Of a stretch of 64,000 bases of DNA, positions 1-6,998 are shown one piece after another. This stretch comes from Oricola sp. Lineage in GTDB: Bacteria; Pseudomonadota; Alphaproteobacteria; Rhizobiales; Rhizobiaceae. The stretch covers positions 248,001 to 312,000 of the forward strand of contig NZ_JALEGV010000041.1 of assembly GCF_022763245.1 (NCBI RefSeq). The letters are read 5' to 3'. The translations under genes and the position numbers were made by a program. A model generated the notes under the pieces. The model saw nothing but the letters and a program-made list of their open reading frames with translations, was not told where the DNA came from and did not search any database. Each line of letters begins with the position of its first letter. The first letter of the stretch is position 1.

Positions 1-69
1 GATCGCCGCCCCCAGCCCGCGGCCCGCGCCGGTGACGAGGACGACCTGTTGATCGATCGGACAACTCAT
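1..69 (-). CDS. SDR family oxidoreductase, N-terminal fragment (cut by window edge)
   Basis: Only the first 23 codons are in the window. They read as an N-terminal Rossmann strand followed by a TGAGRGLGAA glycine motif, typical of short-chain dehydrogenase/reductases that bind NAD(P). The ATG overlaps the thiD stop codon by four bases (ATGA), so the gene is the last visible member of the thiamine operon and is probably translated by coupling. The substrate cannot be told from this fragment. Confidence 0.7.
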   Translation of the reverse strand, partial: MSCPIDQQVVLVTGAGRGLGAAI

Positions 70-884
70 TTGGCATTCCCTTCTTCTGTCCAGAGTGTGT
101 GGAAGTGATGGACGGGCCCGTGGCCCGAGCCGACATCGAGCCGGTCGGCCGAAGCGATCGCCCCGGCGAGCCAGCTCTTGGCGGTGGAGGCGGCCTGTTC
201 GAACGAACGGCCCTTGGCGAGCCCGGCGGCAAGCGCGCTCGACAGGGTGCAGCCTGTGCCATGCGTGTTGGCGCCCGGCAGGCGGTCTCCGTCGAGCCAG
301 ACGGCGTGGTCGGCCATCGCCAGGATGTCCGGGCTTTCGCTGCCCCCGAGATGTCCGCCCTTCACGAGAACGGCGCGCGGACCGAGCCCGAGCAGAGACT
401 CGGCCTGGGCCTGCATGGCGCCGCGGTCCGTGGCCGGATCGACGCCCAGAAGCGCGGCGGCTTCCGGCAGGTTGGGCGTCAGCACGGTGGCCAGCGGCAG
501 GAGGCGTTCGACGAGCGCCGCAACCGCCGCGGGGTCGAGCAGTGCCGCTCCGCCCTTGGCGATCATCACCGGGTCGAGAACGATCATGCAGTCGCGATAC
601 GCGGCCAGGACGTCGGCGACGGCCTCGGCGATTCGCGCATTGGCGATCATGCCGATCTTGACCGCGTCGACGCGGATGTCGGCGAAGACCATGCGGATCT
701 GCTCGACGACGAAGTCCGGCGGCAGCGGGTGCACGGCGGACACGCCCTGCGTGTTCTGGGCCGTCAGCGCGGTCAGCGCCGCCATGCCGTAGACGCCATG
801 CGCCGAGAAGGTCTTTAGGTCGGCCTGAATGCCGGCGCCGCCCGACGGGTCGGACCCGGCGATGGAAAGAACGTTCCTGATCAT
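66..884 (-). CDS. thiD: Hydroxymethylpyrimidine/phosphomethylpyrimidine kinase ThiD
   Basis: ThiD phosphorylates hydroxymethylpyrimidine and its monophosphate to HMP-PP, the pyrimidine half of thiamine. The 272-residue product has the usual family length (about 265). The N-terminal GSDPSGGAGIQAD motif (about residues 10-22) is the substrate/phosphate-binding signature, and a HGTGCTLSSA motif near residue 212 carries the ribokinase-fold anion hole and catalytic region. The reading frame stays open far upstream, but the ATG at 884 matches the conserved family start MIRNVLSIAGSD and overlaps the thiE stop by four bases (ATGA). It is the third gene of thiM-thiE-thiD and lies under the TPP riboswitch upstream of thiM. 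Confidence 0.95.
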   Translation of the reverse strand: MIRNVLSIAGSDPSGGAGIQADLKTFSAHGVYGMAALTALTAQNTQGVSAVHPLPPDFVVEQIRMVFADIRVDAVKIGMIANARIAEAVADVLAAYRDCMIVLDPVMIAKGGAALLDPAAVAALVERLLPLATVLTPNLPEAAALLGVDPATDRGAMQAQAESLLGLGPRAVLVKGGHLGGSESPDILAMADHAVWLDGDRLPGANTHGTGCTLSSALAAGLAKGRSFEQAASTAKSWLAGAIASADRLDVGSGHGPVHHFHTLWTEEGNAK

Positions 885-1516
885 GACTGTGCGCTCCTCA
901 TCGAGCGGCTGAGTTGCCGGGCGGCGGCCTGCGGGTCCGCGCTGGCGCAGATCGCCGACACGACGGCCATGCCGGCGGCGCCGGCCTTTCGCACCGATGC
1001 GGCGTGTTCGGCCTTCAGGCCGCCAATGGCGACGGCCGGCAGGGGGCTTGCCGCGACCAGCCGGGCGAGACCTGCAAACCCGATGGGCGGCTTGTGTCCG
1101 GGCTTGGTCGGCGTGGCGAAGACCGGCCCGAGGCCGAGATAGTCGACGATGGCGGGGTCGGCCGCCGCGGCCAGCGCCTCGGTCTCCGCCGTCAGGCCGA
1201 GGATGCGGCTCGCGCCGATTCGCCCCCGAGCCTCCTGCGGCGTCATGTCGGATTGGCCGATATGCAGCCCCTCGGCGTCGATCGCGATCGCGGCCCCGCA
1301 ATCGTCATTGACAATCAGCGGCACGCCGGTGCCGGCAAGCACGGTCTTCAGCGCGCGGCCGGTCTCGACCAGGGTCGCGGTGCCGGCGTGTTTCTCGCGC
1401 AGCTGCACCATCGTCGCGCCGCCGGCGACGGCCGCGCGGGTCGTTTCCAGCATGCCGCGCGCGCCGCACAGATCGGCATCGAGCACGAGGTAGACGGAGA
1501 GGTCGAAGTGCGTCAT
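881..1516 (-). CDS. thiE: Thiamine-phosphate synthase ThiE
   Basis: ThiE joins HMP-PP and hydroxyethylthiazole phosphate to make thiamine phosphate in the cytosol. The 211-residue TIM-barrel protein shows QLREK near residue 38, VNDD, GLHIGQSD, the GPVFATPTKPG substrate loop and a C-terminal AIGGL phosphate-binding motif. The start at 1516 was chosen because it overlaps the thiM stop in an ATGA arrangement and gives the normal family length. The open frame upstream of it lies inside thiM and is not coding. The flanking kinases ThiM and ThiD make its two substrates, so the operon is a complete salvage unit. Confidence 0.95.
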   Translation of the reverse strand: MTHFDLSVYLVLDADLCGARGMLETTRAAVAGGATMVQLREKHAGTATLVETGRALKTVLAGTGVPLIVNDDCGAAIAIDAEGLHIGQSDMTPQEARGRIGASRILGLTAETEALAAAADPAIVDYLGLGPVFATPTKPGHKPPIGFAGLARLVAASPLPAVAIGGLKAEHAASVRKAGAAGMAVVSAICASADPQAAARQLSRSMRSAQS

Positions 1517-2313
1517 GAGCGCTTGATCCGCACGGCTTCGAGGCCGCTGGAATCCAGCGCCGCCAACGCGTCCAGGAACCGCCAGGCGAAGCTGCCCGGC
1601 CCGTTTGCCTGCTGTGCCGCTGCGCTTCCTGCAGCCGCGAACATCGCGAGCGCGGCGAGCGTCGCCTCGAAACGGTCCTCCCTGCAGGCCGCAAGCGTCG
1701 CGCCGGTGAGGCAGGTCAGCGAACAGCCGAGCGCGGTGACCTGCGGCATCAAGGGCGAGCCGCCGTGGATTGTCGCCTGGCGGACGCCGTCGGTGACGAA
1801 ATCGGTTTCGCCGGTGACCGCGACGACCGCCTTCGCCGTCTGCGCCAGCGCGACGGCCCGCTCGCGGGCCGCGATGACCGTGTCGCCCGCATCGACGCCC
1901 TTTCCGGCGCTGTCCCCGCCGGCGAGCGCGATGATTTCCGACGCGTTGCCGCGGATGACGGCCGGTTGCATCGCCAACAGCTCGGCCATGGCGTCGCGAC
2001 GGAACTGCGTGGCAAAATGGGCGACCGGATCGAGCACCCAAGGCGTTCCGGCGGCCTGCGCGGCCGTGACGGCCGCCTTCATGCCGGCGAGCCAGGGCGC
2101 CGAAAGCGTGCCGATATTGACCGTCAGGGCGCCGGCGATCCCGGCAAATTCGCCGGCCTCTTCTGGCGCATGAACCATGGCGGGCGAAGCCCCGGCAGCC
2201 AGCACGACATTGGCGGCGACGTTCATCGCCACATAATTGGTGATGCAATGGACGAGCGGCGGCGCGGCGTGCATCGCGGTCAGGATGGAAGCGGGTGTGG
2301 GATGGTCTGCCAT
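1513..2313 (-). CDS. thiM: Hydroxyethylthiazole kinase ThiM
   Basis: ThiM phosphorylates salvaged 4-methyl-5-(2-hydroxyethyl)thiazole. The 266-residue product is full length, with HCITNYVAMN at residues 22-31, VLDPV, RGNASEI and the TALGCSLT active-site motif near residue 198. It is the first gene of the operon. The ATG at 2313 follows a GGGG Shine-Dalgarno that sits inside a hairpin (2315-2334), downstream of a TPP aptamer. No de novo thiazole genes (thiG, thiO, thiS) are in the window, which fits a salvage role. Confidence 0.95.
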   Translation of the reverse strand: MADHPTPASILTAMHAAPPLVHCITNYVAMNVAANVVLAAGASPAMVHAPEEAGEFAGIAGALTVNIGTLSAPWLAGMKAAVTAAQAAGTPWVLDPVAHFATQFRRDAMAELLAMQPAVIRGNASEIIALAGGDSAGKGVDAGDTVIAARERAVALAQTAKAVVAVTGETDFVTDGVRQATIHGGSPLMPQVTALGCSLTCLTGATLAACREDRFEATLAALAMFAAAGSAAAQQANGPGSFAWRFLDALAALDSSGLEAVRIKRS

Positions 2314-2314
2314 G

Positions 2315-2334
2315 TGCCCCTTTCGGGCGGGGCA
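2315..2334 (-). promoter_or_regulatory. Hairpin sequestering the thiM ribosome binding site
   Basis: On the minus strand TGCCCC and GGGGCA pair as a six-base stem around an eight-base loop, ending one base before the thiM ATG. The 3' arm contains the GGGG Shine-Dalgarno, so the folded form should block initiation. It lies downstream of the TPP aptamer and is a likely translational expression platform. The stem is visible; the regulatory role is inferred. Confidence 0.5.
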
Positions 2335-2349
2335 GGGCCGGGACCACGG

Positions 2350-2384
2350 AAAAGCGGAGTCGCCCTCGCAGTCCGAGCGACTCC
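2350..2384 (-). terminator. Terminator-like hairpin overlapping the TPP aptamer P1 helix
   Basis: On the minus strand GGAGTCGC (2384-2377) pairs with GCGACTCC (2363-2356), followed by GCTTTT. Its 5' arm shares bases with the 3' strand of the aptamer P1 helix, so the two cannot form together. The U tract is only four bases long, so it may be an attenuator or simply an alternative fold. Confidence 0.45.
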
Positions 2385-2458
2385 CTCCGCCAGCATTATC
2401 TGGTTCAGGTTCTAAGGGTACTTCTCAGCCCGCCTTCCGGCGAACGCCCCCGTCTCTC
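2375..2458 (-). promoter_or_regulatory. TPP (THI-box) riboswitch aptamer upstream of thiM
   Basis: Read on the minus strand, this region has the conserved THI-box parts in order: a GGGGGC stretch, GGCTGAGA, ACCCTTAGAACCTGA, a CCAG/CTGG helix around ATAATG, and the closing GCGGAGGGA. The flanking GAGAGAC and GTCGCTC form P1 with one mismatch. TPP binding normally switches such operons off. The aptamer lies 62 bases upstream of thiM. Confidence 0.93.
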
Positions 2459-2593
2459 AATCCCCGCCTTCTGGCAGATGCAGGCGGGTTTGTCACGGCC
2501 GTTGTGCGGCATGTTTCGAACGAGGCACTGGCAGAGCCTGCGTCCGGACCAGGGAAGCTTTTGATTTCGTGGAGAAATATTCAGTTGAGAAAT

Positions 2594-3778
2594 TTACGCC
2601 GCCTGACCGGCGGCCCAGCCGGACGACCAGGCCCACTGGAAATTGTAGCCGCCGAGCCAGCCGGTGACGTCGATGGCCTCGCCGATGAAATAGAGGCCGG
2701 GGACGATTTTCGCCGCCATGGTCTTCTGGTCGATGCCGGCGGTGTCGATCCCGCCCAGCGTGACTTCGGCGGTTCGGTAGCCCTCGGAGCCGGACGGCTT
2801 GATCCGCCAGCCATGCATCGCATCTGAAAGGCGTCTCAGCGCCGCGTCGTTGATCTCCGCCAGCGGCCCGGACACGGCGGCCTCGGCGGTCAGGAATTGC
2901 GCCAGCGCCTTGGGCAGGACACGGGCCAGAACGGTCTGCGCTTCCTGCCGGCCAGCCGACTGGCGCGCCTCGCGCAGTTCGTCAAACTGGTCGCGGCCGG
3001 GCGCAAGGTCGATCTCGATCGCCTCGCCCTCGCGCCAGTAGCTGGAAACCTGCAGGATCGCCGGGCCCGACAGGCCGCGATGGGTGAACAGAAGCGCCTC
3101 GTCGAAGGCGGCCTTGCCGCAGGTGACGCGCGCGGACGTGGAGACACCGGCCAGCGGCCGGATCCGCTCCAGCAGGTTCGGCTCGAAGGTCAGCGGCACG
3201 AGGCCCGGCCGCGTTTCGGTGACACCGAGCCCGAACTGCTCGGCGACACGGTAGGCAAAGCCGGTGGCGCCCATTTTCGGGATCGACTTGCCGCCGGTGG
3301 CCACCACCAGCGAGGAGCAGGCGACCGTCCCGGTCGAAAGGCGCAATTCGAACCCCGCGTTCGTCCGCGCGATGTCCTCGACAATGGTGGAGAGTTCCAG
3401 CGTGCCGCCGGCGTCCGCGAGGTCGTCGGTCAGCATCGAGACGATCTGCGTCGCCGACCCGTCGCAGAACAATTGCCCGAGCGTCTTCTCGTGCCAGGCG
3501 ATGCCGCGCGCGTCGACCCGGGCAATGAAATCGGCGGCGGTGAAGCGCTTCAGCGCCGAGATGCAGAAATGCGGGTTCGCCGACAGGTAGTTGGCCGGCG
3601 CGGCGTCGATGTTGGTGAAATTGCAGCGGCCGCCGCCCGAAATCCGGATCTTCTCGCCCGGCGCCCTTGCATGGTCAACGACGAGGACCGACCGGCCGCG
3701 CCGGCCAGCTTCTATTGCGCAGAAAAGGCCCGCGGCGCCGGCGCCCAGAACGATGACATCGAAGCGACGGTGGTTCAT
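2594..3778 (-). CDS. HI0933/YhiN-family FAD-dependent oxidoreductase
   Basis: This 394-residue flavoprotein belongs to the HI0933-like (YhiN/BaiN) family of NAD(P)/FAD-dependent oxidoreductases. It has an N-terminal dinucleotide-binding GAGAAGLFCAIEAG motif (about residues 12-25), the family hallmark SGGGRCNFTN (about 48-57), and the C-terminal GGYNFQWAWSSGWAAG segment that completes the FAD site. The length is normal. It is transcribed alone on the minus strand, downstream of the peroxiredoxin terminator. The physiological substrate of most family members is unknown and nothing nearby resolves it. Confidence 0.85.
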   Translation of the reverse strand: MNHRRFDVIVLGAGAAGLFCAIEAGRRGRSVLVVDHARAPGEKIRISGGGRCNFTNIDAAPANYLSANPHFCISALKRFTAADFIARVDARGIAWHEKTLGQLFCDGSATQIVSMLTDDLADAGGTLELSTIVEDIARTNAGFELRLSTGTVACSSLVVATGGKSIPKMGATGFAYRVAEQFGLGVTETRPGLVPLTFEPNLLERIRPLAGVSTSARVTCGKAAFDEALLFTHRGLSGPAILQVSSYWREGEAIEIDLAPGRDQFDELREARQSAGRQEAQTVLARVLPKALAQFLTAEAAVSGPLAEINDAALRRLSDAMHGWRIKPSGSEGYRTAEVTLGGIDTAGIDQKTMAAKIVPGLYFIGEAIDVTGWLGGYNFQWAWSSGWAAGQAA

Positions 3779-3823
3779 GCCGGTTGTTTAGCGGGAAACG
3801 GCCGCGCTGCCAGCATCCAAAAC

Positions 3824-3852
3824 GAAAAAACCGGCGGGCAATGCCGCCGGTT
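3824..3852 (-). terminator. Intrinsic terminator downstream of the peroxiredoxin gene
   Basis: On the minus strand an eight-base stem (ACCGGCGG/CCGCCGGT, six-base loop, 3851-3830) runs directly into a six-base T tract (3830-3825). It begins 25 bases after the peroxiredoxin stop codon and separates that gene from the HI0933-type flavoprotein. Confidence 0.85.
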
Positions 3853-3876
3853 CCGGTTTCGATTGTTGGGCCTGTA

Positions 3877-4530
3877 TCAGGCCGGCTGCTTGGTCTTGCG
3901 CAGATAGGGCAGGATCGAGTCGATTTCGCCGAACTTCTCCTTGGCCTGCTCGTCATTGAGCGACAGCGCGACGATGACGTCTTCGCCCGGCTTCCAGTCG
4001 GCCGGCGTCGCGATCGGCTGGCCGTCGGTGGCGCGCAGGGCATCGAGCGCGCGGATCACTTCGGCGAAGTTGCGGCCGACCGACATCGGGTAGGTCATGG
4101 ACAGGCGCAGCTTCTTGTCCGGGCCGATGATGAAGACCGAGCGCACGGCAGCGGTGTCGGCGGCGGTGCGGCCGTCCGGCAGATAGGCTTCGGCCGGCAG
4201 CATGTCGTAGAGCTTGGCGACCGTCAGGCTGGTGTCGTCGATGATCGGGAAATTTGCCGGCAGGCCGGCATAGGATTCGATGTCGCTCTTCCACTTCACG
4301 TGGTCGGCGACGTTGTCGACCGAAATGCCGATCACCTTGGTGTTGCGCTTCGTCCACTCGTCATCGAGGCGGGCCACGGCGCCGAACTCGGTGGTGCAGA
4401 CCGGGGTGAAATCCTTCGGATGGGAGAACAGGATGGCGTAGGAGTCGCCGATCCACTCGTGAAAGCTGATGGTTCCCTCGGTGGTCTCGGCGGTGAAGTC
4501 CGGGACGATGTCATTGATACGGAGGCTCAT
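3877..4530 (-). CDS. 1-Cys peroxiredoxin (Prx6 family)
   Basis: This cytosolic peroxidase reduces hydrogen peroxide and organic hydroperoxides. The 217-residue protein has the active-site motif HPKDFTPVCTTE with the peroxidatic Cys45. It contains no other cysteine, so no intramolecular resolving thiol exists and an external reductant is needed, as is known for Prx6 enzymes. The long C-terminal dimerisation region (RSVFIIGPDKKLR, then YPMSVGRN) is also Prx6-like. The ATG at 4530 was chosen over upstream in-frame codons because AGGAGA lies just before it. The gene is monocistronic, ending at the terminator 3824-3852. Confidence 0.93.
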   Translation of the reverse strand: MSLRINDIVPDFTAETTEGTISFHEWIGDSYAILFSHPKDFTPVCTTEFGAVARLDDEWTKRNTKVIGISVDNVADHVKWKSDIESYAGLPANFPIIDDTSLTVAKLYDMLPAEAYLPDGRTAADTAAVRSVFIIGPDKKLRLSMTYPMSVGRNFAEVIRALDALRATDGQPIATPADWKPGEDVIVALSLNDEQAKEKFGEIDSILPYLRKTKQPA

Positions 4531-4670
4531 TTCATTCTCCTGCTGGTGGACTGGGACGCGTGATAGCGTGAAAGGCGGGTACAATCGTGAGATAGTGTTC
4601 CAAACCCCCGGAACAAATGAGTAATTTCGCACTGTCACGCGGCAGATTGGCGCACAGGACCTAGGGGTAA

Positions 4671-5687
4671 TCAGGATTCAGGCAGGGCGGACGCCTCCAG
4701 GCTCGCCATGTAGTGATGCGCGGCCGCCATGATCGCGCGCCCTTCATCGGTGTAGTCGGCGTGTTCGTCGAGAACGGCGTAACCCTGCATGAACAGATCC
4801 CGGCACTCCCGGGCCCTGTCGCGGGCGTCGCATCTCATCTCCGGATCGAGCCTCTGTGACTTCGCGAATTCATTCATCGAGAAACAGGTGCGGGCGAGCA
4901 CGAACGTCGCGTGATAAATCCCGTCCATCGGACGCGGATCTGCGCGCAAGGGCGATTTGTAGAGCTCATCGATCGGGTTGCGGACATGGAACTCGACCGG
5001 CGAGGCGCCGTAGAGATAGCTGTGCGCTGCTTCGTGCATCAACGCCTCGCACAGCCCGAGCGATGACGCGAAGGCGTCGGGATTGATCAGCATCGAGCCC
5101 CAGCGCTCGAGACTGCTGCATGCGCCGAGCTCCGCATCGCCTTCTCCGACGAGATCGCGGACCGGCACGATCTCGGCGATCACGTGGTCCATCTCCGCAC
5201 GCGTCAGCGGCGCGTGTTCGACGACCAGTCGCAGCGCATCTTCTATACGCGCGACGTCGCGAGCGGCCGTCGCCTCCTCCAGCCTGCCGATCTGTTCCGG
5301 CAGAAGGGATTCCGACACGAACTGGCTGCGCAGCCTGTCTTCCTCGGACCGGGTGAAATGTGTGCGAAGGAGCGGCCGGACGCTGCATCCATCGCCCGCC
5401 TCGAAGGGCCCGGCCAGCAAGCAGTCAAGCGCGTCTTGCGCCGCGTCCTGATCTTCCTGCTGCGTGCCGATGGCGCCGACAAGAGCGAAATAGTCGCCGA
5501 AAACCGATGGCCTGACGCGTCTTGTCGAGTTCAGCAGATCGACCAGCTCATGACCGGCCTGTGAGTCATAGGGTCTGACTCCGCGGCATCGGTCAAGAAT
5601 GTGCGCGACACTGACCGCCAGACGCTTCTGGATGCGCATCCGCGATGCGCGCCCGTTCTCGCTGCCGGGAAGAAACGGATTGTCCAA
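4671..5687 (-). CDS. HExxH-motif protein, peptide beta-hydroxylase (mod_HExxH) family
   Basis: The 338-residue product carries HEAAH at residues 218-222, followed by PLRADPRPMDGIYH (246-259), whose last histidine is a good third metal ligand. This pairing of HExxH with a downstream R-x-DPRP-x-x-G segment is the signature of the mod_HExxH family, now regarded as 2-oxoglutarate/iron-dependent beta-hydroxylases of ribosomal peptides. It is not a zinc protease. The frame opens with a TTG at 5687 that has no clear ribosome binding site; an ATG at 5639 is the alternative start. The gene lies 36 bases after a 41-codon peptide ORF in the same frame, separated only by one TGA. No other RiPP enzyme (radical SAM, YcaO, lanthionine synthase) is adjacent. 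The family assignment is fairly firm; substrate and chemistry are inferred. Confidence 0.75.
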   Translation of the reverse strand: MDNPFLPGSENGRASRMRIQKRLAVSVAHILDRCRGVRPYDSQAGHELVDLLNSTRRVRPSVFGDYFALVGAIGTQQEDQDAAQDALDCLLAGPFEAGDGCSVRPLLRTHFTRSEEDRLRSQFVSESLLPEQIGRLEEATAARDVARIEDALRLVVEHAPLTRAEMDHVIAEIVPVRDLVGEGDAELGACSSLERWGSMLINPDAFASSLGLCEALMHEAAHSYLYGASPVEFHVRNPIDELYKSPLRADPRPMDGIYHATFVLARTCFSMNEFAKSQRLDPEMRCDARDRARECRDLFMQGYAVLDEHADYTDEGRAIMAAAHHYMASLEASALPES

Positions 5688-5723
5688 ATCGTACGATGCC
5701 GGAAGCGGGGCGAGAGCGCCTGG

Positions 5724-5849
5724 TCAGCTCTTCCGGGTCGATGGCGTCGTCAGTTTGACCAGCTTCGGTTTCCCTGTGCCCGTCATCCGGTCGCCCTTGC
5801 TGTTGTTGCCAAGCAGTTTGGAAGCGTCGAGAACAATTTTTTCGGCCAT
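5724..5849 (-). CDS. Putative 41-aa precursor peptide for the HExxH enzyme
   Basis: A short ORF begins with ATG at 5849, ten bases after a GAGG ribosome binding site, and ends at TGA 5726-5724. The peptide starts MAEKIVLDASKLLG, a plausible amphipathic leader helix. It continues into a Gly/Thr/Lys-rich tail with MTGTGKP at 22-28 and LTTPSTRKS at the end. It has seven lysines, five threonines, four serines and no cysteine, histidine or aromatic residue. Its GC content is about 56 %, lower than the neighbouring genes. It is immediately upstream of, and co-directional with, the HExxH gene. Position, size and leader-like N-terminus suggest a RiPP substrate. It could instead be a small regulatory leader peptide; I do not recognise the sequence. 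Confidence 0.6.
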   Translation of the reverse strand: MAEKIVLDASKLLGNNSKGDRMTGTGKPKLVKLTTPSTRKS

Positions 5850-6037
5850 TGAGCTAACCTCGTTCGCCGTCTGCCGCGGAACCCCATGTCACCGCGGCGC
5901 AGCGGTTGATTTCCCCCGGCAGCCTAACATAATGCGGTCGCATCGCAAGCTTGAGCAGGTGTCGCGCAGGTCGTCGAAAGGCCAGAGACGCACGCTCTCA
6001 GCGCCGCGGAAAGCGGGCAGGAAAGGCCGAAACGGAC

Positions 6038-6994
6038 ATGATCCTGTTCGTGACCACCGCGTTTCATCGATACACGCTGTCGAGAACCGCGCGGCAGACG
6101 ATCGGCCGCGGCGTGCTGCAGGTCGTCTCCTATGACTGGCTCTTTCGGCAGCCGGCCATCCGGGCCTCCTGCGTCATCTTCACCGATTTCGACCGGCTCA
6201 GGCATTTCGAACTGGCGGAAGCGGGGCGCTGCTATCGGCAATTGCGCGAGGGCGGCATCCGTGTCCTCAACGACCCGGCAAGGGCACGCCAGCGCCACGA
6301 CTTGCTGCACACCCTGCATGCGGCGGGCGTCAACCGGTTCCGGGCCTGGCAAGCGGCTCTGCGGCCGAAGCCCGATCGCTTTCCGGTCTTCGTCAAATGC
6401 GAGACGGATCACAGGCAGGCCTTCGACGAACTGATCGCCGACCAGCCGGCGCTCGACCGCAAGCTCGATGAGATCGAGGCGGACGGCATGTCGTTGCGCG
6501 ATCTGCTCGTGATCGAGTTCGCCAACGAACCGATCCGCGACAATGTCTTCCATCGCAAGACGGTCTACCGGGTCGGCGACCGGATCATACCGGGCGTCCC
6601 GGTGGTGGAGGACAAGCCGTTCGTCAAATACGGACGGATCGAAGTGGCGCGCGAGGAGGATTTCGTGACCTTCGCCGAGTGGATGCGCAGCAATCCGGAA
6701 CGTGAACAATTGCGCCGGGTCTTCGACATCGCGCGGATCGACTACGGCCGGGCCGACTATGTTTCCGGTCCGGACGGGCTGGCGATCTTCGAGATCAACA
6801 CAAACCCGACCGTACGCGCCCGGTTTCCCGAGCAGAATGCCGCATTTCTGAACGTCGCCTGGGATCGCTTCGACGAGCTGACGGAGGCGATCCGCTCGCT
6901 CGATGGCGAAGACCGCACTGTTTCTCTCGATCGCGGCAAGGCCCGGTCGTCGCGCCTTCGTCTCGTGGCGGGGTTCTTTCTCAAGATGCCCTGA
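6038..6994 (+). CDS. ATP-grasp domain protein
   Basis: The 318-residue protein shows an ATP-grasp fold: a central FPVFVK lysine (K120), a hydrophobic VIEFANEP strand (158-165), RIDYGRADY (233-241) and the metal-binding FEINTNP motif (251-257, E252 and N254). ATP-grasp enzymes activate a carboxylate with ATP and ligate it to an amine, thiol or hydroxyl. The ATG at 6038 was chosen because the N-terminal strand MILFVTTAFH begins the fold; the longer frame from 5951 adds only a basic stretch. It is transcribed away from the peptide/HExxH pair, with a 188-base gap shared by both directions. Similar orphan ATP-grasp proteins occur in other contexts, so the functional link is inferred. The protein ends four bases before the convergent prfC stop. 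Confidence 0.8.
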   Translation: MILFVTTAFHRYTLSRTARQTIGRGVLQVVSYDWLFRQPAIRASCVIFTDFDRLRHFELAEAGRCYRQLREGGIRVLNDPARARQRHDLLHTLHAAGVNRFRAWQAALRPKPDRFPVFVKCETDHRQAFDELIADQPALDRKLDEIEADGMSLRDLLVIEFANEPIRDNVFHRKTVYRVGDRIIPGVPVVEDKPFVKYGRIEVAREEDFVTFAEWMRSNPEREQLRRVFDIARIDYGRADYVSGPDGLAIFEINTNPTVRARFPEQNAAFLNVAWDRFDELTEAIRSLDGEDRTVSLDRGKARSSRLRLVAGFFLKMP

Positions 6995-6998
6995 GGCG

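Noticed and set aside
5022-5036. HEAAH motif as a zinc metalloprotease
   Set aside because: The downstream DPRP-type segment and the adjacent peptide ORF fit the mod_HExxH hydroxylase family better; there is no signal peptide or protease fold marker.
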